A stretch of 64,000 nucleotides of DNA from Geitlerinema sp. BBD 1991-9. GTDB lineage: Bacteria; Cyanobacteriota; Cyanobacteriia; Cyanobacteriales; Geitlerinemataceae. Positions 58,343-64,000 of this stretch are shown here, piece after piece; positions within the stretch are counted from its first letter, which is position 1; every line of letters starts with the position of its first letter. The stretch is from positions 116,557 to 180,556 of the forward strand of contig LWRO01000017.1 in NCBI GenBank assembly GCA_001657325.1. Direction: 5' to 3'. The notes beneath the pieces were generated by a model. That model saw only the letters and a program-made list of their open reading frames with translations. It searched no databases and was not told the DNA's origin. The position numbers and the translations under genes are program-made.

Positions 58343-58563
58343 CCGAATATCTGCTTTGCAGCCCAACCAAACAAGTTATCGACCAAGTAAATGGCACTCG
58401 CCAGCAACATCACCATCAGCAATACCGCAGCGGATTCGCTGATGACTTGCTGTCTTGACGGCCAAACGACTTTGGAGAGTTCTTCTTTGGTCTCCTGTAA
58501 GAATTTCAGGGGATTGAACCCTTGACTCGTCTCTTGGGCGTTCGTTTCGTTTTTTTTCGCCAC
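58339..58563 (-). CDS. secE: Preprotein translocase subunit SecE
   Basis: 74 residues from GTG 58563 (reads VAKKNE, with AGAGG 9 bases upstream); the frame is open to 58617. Single-membrane-helix SecE: amphipathic FLQETKEELSKVVWPSRQQVISES followed by the helix AAVLLMVMLLASAIYLVDNLF. Stabilises SecY. Its stop overlaps the nusG start. Confidence 0.95.
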   Translation of the reverse strand: MAKKNETNAQETSQGFNPLKFLQETKEELSKVVWPSRQQVISESAAVLLMVMLLASAIYLVDNLFGWAAKQIFG

Positions 58564-58774
58564 GACGATTAACCTCTGTTTGACGGAATGGGACTCGATC
58601 GAACGGTTTATCGGCAATCGAGCCTTTTCCCCGTTTTTGGGTCAGATGTTTAGCGTGCGGACTCGATCTCTCGATCGGACAAAAGCACCCGAAAGCTATG
58701 GTTTCCCTGAGTTCTCTCGGGGCAACTGAGTAGCTTTCGGGTCGAGTGTCTTTTAAATCAAGGAATTGGTTCAA

Positions 58775-58847
58775 CGCGCCCTGGAGGACTCGAACCCCCG
58801 ACATCGGGTTTTGGAGACCCGCGTTCTACCAACTGAACTAAGAGCGC
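58775..58847 (-). tRNA. trnW: tRNA-Trp (CCA)
   Basis: 73 nt. Acceptor stem GCGCTCT/AGGGCGC with one G-T pair, D-loop AGTTCAGTTGGTAGA, anticodon loop CTCCAAA (anticodon CCA), T-loop GGTTCGAGTCC, G discriminator, CCA not encoded. Lies upstream of secE, the conserved position. Confidence 0.97.
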
Positions 58848-58919
58848 ATACCGTCTCGTTCAGACGTTGAACCTCTTCCTAAAGATTGTACCACGACGCT
58901 GGCTCACTTGCGAAGAAAG

Positions 58920-59306
58920 TTATTTGGATTTTTTGGAAGTTTTCTCGATCGGTCGATCGAAACGCTGTTTCAGTCGCGTTGCTTTACCGACTCGATCGCG
59001 CAGGTAATAGAGTTTGGCGCGACGGACTTTACCGCGTCGAAGCACTTTGATATAGCTCAGTCTCGGGGAGTGGATGAGGAACACCCGTTCGACTCCAACC
59101 CCTTGAAAAATCCGACGCACGGTAATGGTTTCGTTCAATCCGCCATTTTGCATGGCGATGACGGTGCCTTCGTAAGGCTGAACCCGTTCTTTTCCACCTT
59201 CTTGAATAATCACGCCAACGCGGATGGTGTCGCCGACGTAAATTTTCGGGATATCTGACTTGAGATATTCCGACTCGATCGAGTGGATAAGTTCTTGACC
59301 CTTCAT
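58920..59306 (-). CDS. rplS: 50S ribosomal protein L19
   Basis: 128 residues. Subunit-interface protein of the 50S subunit. The family sequence is clear from [30 protein letters not shown] to the [30 protein letters not shown] C-terminus (here [18 protein letters not shown]). Slightly extended by a Lys-rich tail. It precedes the tRNA-Trp gene on the same strand. Confidence 0.97.
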   Translation of the reverse strand: MKGQELIHSIESEYLKSDIPKIYVGDTIRVGVIIQEGGKERVQPYEGTVIAMQNGGLNETITVRRIFQGVGVERVFLIHSPRLSYIKVLRRGKVRRAKLYYLRDRVGKATRLKQRFDRPIEKTSKKSK

Positions 59307-59367
59307 AGCTGCCTCGATACGTTGCAGCCTTCTATCGTAGATCGTCTCTACCCGTCAAGTCAATTAT

Positions 59368-59402
59368 CAGTCACCAGTCACCAGTCACCAGTTGCCAGTT
59401 GC
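59368..59402. repeat. Heptamer tandem repeat CAGTCAC/CAGTTGC
   Basis: Five units: CAGTCAC three times, then CAGTTGC twice, in the gap between rplS and the methyltransferase gene. This is the short tandemly repeated repetitive sequence type known from cyanobacteria. Confidence 0.9.
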
Positions 59403-59458
59403 CTGTAAAAGTTATGGGTTACAAGCGCCTGGCGACTGCATCGGGTCTCTGTGTCCAG

Positions 59459-60415
59459 TTAAGCTGGAACTCGTGCGACGATCGCGCGATGGCGAGGATC
59501 GGTGGACACTGTTTCGAGATACTCGAAGCCGACAGCTTGGAGTGTGGCTTCGACATCGAAGGTGTAATAATCGTCGCTCCAAGGTTCTGTACTCTTCATT
59601 AAGACGAATAGAGCAGGAGGAAGGTTTTGGATGACGGACGATTTGGGATTGTTGTCGGCGATCGCCAATATGCCACCGGGACGTAAGATGCGGCGGATTT
59701 CTTGGAAAATTTCCTGAGTTGCCTCTTGGGGAAGTTCGTGGAGGAGAAATTGGAGGGTGACGAAATCGAAGCTGTCATCGGGAAAGTCTGTGGCTTCGGC
59801 TTTGCCGTGAATCCATCGATCGATCTCGCGGTTTTGGTCGAGTTCTTCCGCCACAGCCAACATATAAGGCGATAAATCTAAACCCATCGTCTGCACGGGT
59901 TCGCTTTGGCGGGATTGAAGGTGGCGATGGAGCGATCGAGTGGAAATACCGATCGAACAACCGACGTCTAAGACATCGCGCACGGGGTTCGGAAGGTATT
60001 TGTCGATCAGTTCGTGAAACCCTTCCCGCAATCGGTAGAGGGCGACTTCTGGGGTTAGCTTTTCTTTGGGTAACGCACGCAGCGCCATGGCGTAAGTAGC
60101 GGGTTCGGCTTCAAACGCAGCCAGCCAACATAAATTCCCTTCGTCGTAGGCGTGGAACGGTACGCAATAATAATTGGGGTAAGTCACTTCGGGATTGGTC
60201 AGGCGTGCCATCGCTGCCTTAACTCCGGAGGCTTCTAACGTGGAGACTCGTTTGCGCCAGGGGACTCCGTTGCGCTCGGCTGTGCCGATCATGACCCGTC
60301 GCGCTTGCTGTTTCATTAAACGGTACAGGAAAGGCGTTTGAATGAGTCGGTTGACGATGTGGGAGAGCCAATCGTCTCCCGTCCATGTTGGTTTACTTAA
60401 TACTGCACGATTCAT
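59459..60415 (-). CDS. SAM-dependent methyltransferase, UbiE-like
   Basis: 318 residues. A cyanobacterial N-terminal domain (1-140) with no known fold precedes a class I methyltransferase domain: motif I VLDVGCSIG, motif II around MGLDLSPYML, acidic loop DFPDDSFDFVTLQFLLHEL, and motif III RILRPGGILAIADNN. The substrate is unknown; the motif I-III context is similar to quinone methyltransferases. Confidence 0.88.
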   Translation of the reverse strand: MNRAVLSKPTWTGDDWLSHIVNRLIQTPFLYRLMKQQARRVMIGTAERNGVPWRKRVSTLEASGVKAAMARLTNPEVTYPNYYCVPFHAYDEGNLCWLAAFEAEPATYAMALRALPKEKLTPEVALYRLREGFHELIDKYLPNPVRDVLDVGCSIGISTRSLHRHLQSRQSEPVQTMGLDLSPYMLAVAEELDQNREIDRWIHGKAEATDFPDDSFDFVTLQFLLHELPQEATQEIFQEIRRILRPGGILAIADNNPKSSVIQNLPPALFVLMKSTEPWSDDYYTFDVEATLQAVGFEYLETVSTDPRHRAIVARVPA

Positions 60416-60572
60416 AACGTATTGACTTTATGTCGATAAAGCGATTTTTTAGAAACAGAAAAGCAAAATCGGTTTGACAACTCGATCGGGGCAACTATCA
60501 ACCCTTGAAGCGACAGATTATCATAAAATTTCGAGGATAGACCCAATAGATTTGGAGTGCCATTAGATTGAG

Positions 60573-61199
60573 ATGCCGCAAGTGAGCCAAAACGATCGAC
60601 TCGATGCCATGCAGTTCTTTGAGAAAAGTTCGGGAACGTGGCATTCACAGCGTACCACCCACCATTTACCCTTTCGTCGATCGGAGTTGGGGGGATCTGA
60701 AATCTGCGTCAAAGCCCTCAGTGCTGACGATCCTCGCGTCGTTGAAATTTGCCAAATGCACGAAATCGATCCTCAATTAGCTGCGGGAGGCGCGTTTGTC
60801 GAATGGAACGGCTTGATGCAGTGGGATCGTGAGGCGGACGAAAATCACGCCGGTTCGACGGTGTTTGCGATTGTTCCCGATCCCGATAATCCTTATCGAG
60901 GGAAGATGTTGCGCGAACGAGGGTATGCAGAAATAGTACCGGTTGCCGGACAGTATGAAATGGACGACGACAATGGTCTGATTTTGATTACGGAGTATGA
61001 AACTATGAGTTCGATCGAGCGCTTCTGGTTCGCGAGTCCCGATGTACGGATGCGAACGAGTACGGTGAAGCGCTTTGGTGGGTTCAGTACGGCAACGTTT
61101 TGTACGGAAAGCCGCATCGATCTCGCGACAGGACTTAACGGGACTCCAAAGGCCGTACAAACAGCCCGTCAAGGGTTTTATTCGGTTTTGGGATGGTAA
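60573..61199 (+). CDS. cpcS: CpcS/CpeS-type phycobiliprotein chromophore lyase
   Basis: 208 residues (an inner ATG at 60609 is possible). Lipocalin-like lyase that attaches phycocyanobilin or a related bilin to cysteines of phycobiliproteins. Family sequence MQFFEKSSGTWHSQRTTHH near the start, then WNGLMQWDREADENHAGSTVFAIVPD and ERFWFASPDVRMRTSTVKRFGGFST. It lies 186 bases upstream of cpcG, also a phycobilisome gene. CpcS versus CpcU/CpeS subtype is not settled by sequence reading. Confidence 0.9.
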   Translation: MPQVSQNDRLDAMQFFEKSSGTWHSQRTTHHLPFRRSELGGSEICVKALSADDPRVVEICQMHEIDPQLAAGGAFVEWNGLMQWDREADENHAGSTVFAIVPDPDNPYRGKMLRERGYAEIVPVAGQYEMDDDNGLILITEYETMSSIERFWFASPDVRMRTSTVKRFGGFSTATFCTESRIDLATGLNGTPKAVQTARQGFYSVLGW

Positions 61200-61385
61200 A
61201 AAACCTTTATCTTACAGGGTGAGGGACATAGGTGACTTTGAACGTAAACTTTGTTTGCATTTTTCGTTAAGAATTGTTGCGGTATTTCATAAAAATGAGA
61301 TTCCCCTCAACCCTATCCCCTACTCTAAAGAGTGTCTAGTCAGTCTCTTAAATAGCAAGCCGTTTAAGCGTAGGGAGATATTAAC

Positions 61386-62141
61386 GTGGCAATTCCCTTA
61401 CTCAATTACGCGCCAGTCACTCAAAACGCGCGCGTTGGCGGGTACGAAGTTCCGGGTGACGAACAACCCTACCTCTTCGATTTTGAAAACCTGCCTGCTG
61501 GTAGTAGCGCAGACGAGGTGATCTGGGCTGCTTATCGTCAAATCTATAGCGAACACCAAATTCTCAAACGCAACCGTCAAACCTTTTTAGAATCTCAACT
61601 CCGAAACGGTCAAATTACGGTTCGGGAGTTCGTGCGCGGTTTGCTGTTATCCGATCCGTTCCGCCGTCTCAACTTTGAGACCAACAGCAACTATCGATTC
61701 GTCGAGATTTGCGTGCAGCGGACTCTCGGGCGGGACGTTTACAGCGAGCGTGAGAAGATTGCATGGTCGATCGTCGTCGCGAAGGAAGGAATTCAAGGCT
61801 TTATCGACAAGCTGCTCGATAGTGATGAATACTTAGAAAACTTCGGCGACACCATCGTTCCTTACCAACGTCGGCGCAGCTTACCGCAGCGGGACACGGG
61901 CGAAACGCCGTTTAACTTAAAAACGCCCCGTTACGGTGCTTACCATCGCAGCCAACTGGGCTTCCCTCAACTCATTTGGTCGAATGTCGTGCGCCGTTTT
62001 ACGCCGCCCGAAGCTGTGCCAACCGAAGGCAATCCCGAGCTGTTCCGCAATATGGCAAAAGCGATCGCGCCGCAACCTTCTGTTCCATCTCGCGTTCCGT
62101 TGCAACAGCTGAACTACATGAACCGAGTTCCTCGTCGGTAA
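61386..62141 (+). CDS. cpcG: Phycobilisome rod-core linker CpcG
   Basis: 251 residues from GTG 61386, with GGGAG 8 bases upstream. Joins phycocyanin rods to the allophycocyanin core. N-terminal linker domain (about 12-180) with the standard [25 protein letters not shown] and [20 protein letters not shown]; the C-terminal part is basic and interacts with the core. The start [14 protein letters not shown] is typical of the soluble CpcG1 type; no C-terminal membrane helix of CpcG2/CpcL is present. Confidence 0.97.
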   Translation: MAIPLLNYAPVTQNARVGGYEVPGDEQPYLFDFENLPAGSSADEVIWAAYRQIYSEHQILKRNRQTFLESQLRNGQITVREFVRGLLLSDPFRRLNFETNSNYRFVEICVQRTLGRDVYSEREKIAWSIVVAKEGIQGFIDKLLDSDEYLENFGDTIVPYQRRRSLPQRDTGETPFNLKTPRYGAYHRSQLGFPQLIWSNVVRRFTPPEAVPTEGNPELFRNMAKAIAPQPSVPSRVPLQQLNYMNRVPRR

Positions 62142-62248
62142 TTCCGTTTTCAGCCTGTTGGGGCGACGCAATTCAATCGTGTTTTCATTTGAGGCGGGTT
62201 CGTCTGCGTTCGATCGAAATTCGATCGGGTGTAGACAAACCCGCCTTT

Positions 62249-62318
62249 ACAGTGAACAGTGAACAGTGAACAGTGAACAGTGAGCAGTGAGCAGTGAGTA
62301 GTGAGTAGTGAGTAGTGG
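62249..62318. repeat. Heptamer tandem repeat ACAGTGA family
   Basis: Ten consecutive heptamers: ACAGTGA five times, GCAGTGA twice, GTAGTGA twice, GTAGTGG once, ending 11 bases from the rluD stop codon. The drift from one end to the other suggests stepwise duplication. Confidence 0.92.
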
Positions 62319-62328
62319 GCGGTAGGGT

Positions 62329-63258
62329 TCACGGGCGGTTTTGGAGATAGGAGAAGAGTTTGAGGAGAGAAGGGGGAAGGGGGGCGATGACTTCAATGGG
62401 CTGGCTGGTGATGGGATGTTTTAAGGTGAGTTTCCAGGCGTGAAGAGCTTGTCCGGGTAGGTTGACTTTGAGGGAAGAACGACCGGAACTGTAGACGGGA
62501 TCGCCGACGATCGGATGTCCGATGGCGGCACTGTGGACGCGGATTTGGTGGGTGCGCCCGGTTTCGAGACGGAAGTGTAAGAGCGTATAGTTGCCGAGGC
62601 GTTCTCGAATTTGCCAGTGGGTAATTGCCGATCGACCGCCTTTTTCTTCGGGGACGACGGCCATTTTTTTACGATCGATGGGATGGCGACCGATGGGAAG
62701 ATCGATCGAGCCACTCTCAGTTTGGGGTGCGCCGTAGACGACACCGAGATATTCGCGACGGGCAGTTTTGGCTTTGATTTGGGCTTGTAGGTGCTGGTGG
62801 GCGACATCGGTTTTAGCGACGACGATCGCGCCAGTGGTGTCTTTGTCAAGGCGGTGAACGATACCGGGGCGCTGTACGCCACCAATTCCCGCGAGTCGAT
62901 CGCCGCAGTGGGCGAGAAGGGCGTTAACGAGAGTATCGTGCGTGTGGCCGGGAGCTGGATGAACGACTAATCCAGCAGGTTTGTTGACGACGAGAAGATG
63001 GTCGTCTTCGTAGAGGATATCGAGGGGAATGTCGGCGGGTTGGAGTTCGAGGGGTTCGGCGGGCGGAATTTCGATTTGCAGTCGATCGCCGGGTTGAACT
63101 TTCAGTTTTTTCGAGGTGCAGATTTCGCTGTTGACACGGACGTATTCCCGTTCGATGAGTTGCTGGACTCGAGATCGAGATAAATCGCTAAGGGTTTGCG
63201 CCAGGAAGCGATCGAGGCGCGTTCCGGTTGTCGTCACTTCGAGGTCGATCGTGGTCAT
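62329..63258 (-). CDS. rluD: RluD-family 23S rRNA pseudouridine synthase
   Basis: 309 residues. N-terminal S4 RNA-binding domain (12-60), then the RluA-type catalytic domain with nucleophile D138 in HRLDKDTTG and the RTHQIRVH motif. Makes pseudouridine in helix 69 or similar sites of 23S rRNA; RluC/RluD distinction rests on overall similarity only. Confidence 0.94.
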   Translation of the reverse strand: MTTIDLEVTTTGTRLDRFLAQTLSDLSRSRVQQLIEREYVRVNSEICTSKKLKVQPGDRLQIEIPPAEPLELQPADIPLDILYEDDHLLVVNKPAGLVVHPAPGHTHDTLVNALLAHCGDRLAGIGGVQRPGIVHRLDKDTTGAIVVAKTDVAHQHLQAQIKAKTARREYLGVVYGAPQTESGSIDLPIGRHPIDRKKMAVVPEEKGGRSAITHWQIRERLGNYTLLHFRLETGRTHQIRVHSAAIGHPIVGDPVYSSGRSSLKVNLPGQALHAWKLTLKHPITSQPIEVIAPLPPSLLKLFSYLQNRP

Positions 63259-63528
63259 GGTCGGTTTTTCAGCCAGAGTCTAAAATCGATAATGGTGCGA
63301 GATATCTGCGATTTCGTTATATGAATTTTTCTTATCGATAATTCACACCCCGTTACAATTCTGTATCGATCCTTTATAATCGCTCGACAAGCAATTATTT
63401 CCATCGTATCTCGAATCTTTCTAACTTTAAGAAAAAATTAAGAAATAGACTGCGCCTCAAATCGCGTCCTGAAACAAGGCAATCGCCGATTTTACAACAC
63501 ATCACACATCTAACAAAAGGAGCATGAA

Positions 63529-63807
63529 ATGGACGAGATTACAGTGTTAGGGCTGTTAGCCGGCACGATGACCACGATTGCGTACTTGCCGCAGTTGATT
63601 AAAACTTGGAAATCCAAGTCCGCAGACGATATTTCTTGGAGTATGTTGATCGCGTTGTGCTTCGGGATCGTATTGTGGTTGATTTATGGTGCGTCCGTGC
63701 GCGATATTCCCGTGATTTGTGCGAACGTCGTAACGCTTGTTTTGTCTTCGGCCATTTTAGGTTTGAAAATTCGCTACCGTTTTCAGAAAGCTTCGATCGA
63801 TCCTTAA
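63529..63807 (+). CDS. SemiSWEET sugar transporter
   Basis: 92 residues, three membrane helices. Contains the PQ-loop of the family (TTIAYLPQLIKTWKSKSADDIS) and SFGIVLW-like central helix (CFGIVLWLIYG). Works as a homodimer for sugar movement across the membrane. A 12-bp hairpin follows. Confidence 0.93.
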   Translation: MDEITVLGLLAGTMTTIAYLPQLIKTWKSKSADDISWSMLIALCFGIVLWLIYGASVRDIPVICANVVTLVLSSAILGLKIRYRFQKASIDP

Positions 63808-63846
63808 ACACTCGATCGGTTGCGAAATTCAATAGAACGATCGTTG

Positions 63847-63875
63847 AATCCCAGTATCGACGAGATACTGGGATT
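63847..63875 (+). terminator. Hairpin after SemiSWEET
   Basis: Perfect 12-bp stem AATCCCAGTATC / GATACTGGGATT with the loop GACGA, about 40 bases after the stop codon; only a short T-run (TTT) follows. Confidence 0.7.
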
Positions 63876-63940
63876 TGCTGTATTGTGGGCATCGGGGTTT
63901 TACTAGACCTCCTACACGGATCGAATTGACCCCCCTTAAT

Positions 63941-63990
63941 CCCCCCTTAACAAGGGGGGAAGTTGGCTCCCTCCCCTTTCTGAGGGGAGG
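63941..63990. repeat. Paired C/G-rich hairpin repeat
   Basis: CCCCCCTT-aac-AAGGGGGG (63941-63959) and CCTCCCCT-ttctg-AGGGGAGG (63970-63990), both perfect. The same type of hairpin, less perfect, is in the element at 20958-21056. A cyanobacterial intergenic repeat; the window ends inside or just after it. Confidence 0.75.
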
Positions 63991-64000
63991 GTTGGGGTGG

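Noticed and set aside
62249..62318. CRISPR array
   Set aside because: Heptamers repeated head to tail without spacers; a simple tandem repeat.

Overview
The window is a 64 kb stretch of a cyanobacterial chromosome. The evidence is a phycobilisome rod-core linker (cpcG), a CpcS-type phycobiliprotein lyase, a plastoquinone-pathway prenyltransferase, a Cph1-type phytochrome with its Rcp1-like regulator, a cyanobacterial group-1 sigma factor and hetR at the left edge. HetR is found in filamentous cyanobacteria, including strains without heterocysts, and no other heterocyst gene is seen here. The palindrome TCGATCGA is extremely common in genes and gaps, more so by eye than the usual HIP1 octamer GCGATCGC. 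No transposase, integrase, prophage, CRISPR array or rRNA gene was seen. The genus cannot be fixed from the sequence alone.

Layout. 1-7.7 kb: hetR, a regulator-like/polyferredoxin membrane fusion, sigA, a polysaccharide deacetylase and a UbiA prenyltransferase. 8.1-12.8 kb: a large RTX/SdrD/Calx-beta surface or secreted protein, broken by a one-base frameshift. 13-23.5 kb: a GH57 enzyme, a GAF histidine kinase, a redox group (glutathione reductase, ZIP transporter, peroxiredoxin-glutaredoxin hybrid), a STAS protein, a pentapeptide-repeat protein, and an HxlR/CDGSH/pirin group. 23.6-28.8 kb: the rimP-nusA-ylxR-infB operon on the minus strand. 29.3-32.1 kb: four small or unknown membrane-associated proteins. 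32.4-35 kb: a UbiB-family kinase and two small genes.

35.3-40.9 kb holds the most unusual content: a compact three-gene operon encoding a winged-helix protein, an AAA-type ATPase, and an 871-residue fusion of a DEDDy 3'-5' exonuclease, a Cas4/RecB-like Fe-S nuclease and an FtsK translocase motor. It is the best candidate for an undescribed DNA-processing or defence system. 40.9-46.4 kb is a light-signalling and cyclic-di-GMP block: phytochrome, Rcp1-like regulator and a REC-PAS-GGDEF-EAL protein.

46.4-64 kb is mostly conserved housekeeping: tig-clpP-clpX on the minus strand, divergent from asd-dapA-rnj; then the minus-strand rplS / tRNA-Trp / secE-nusG-rplK-rplA-rplJ-rplL series with an L10-leader-like RNA and attenuator before rplJ; then a methyltransferase, cpcS, cpcG, rluD and a SemiSWEET sugar transporter. 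Heptamer tandem repeats and hairpin repeats typical of cyanobacterial intergenic DNA are scattered through the gaps.
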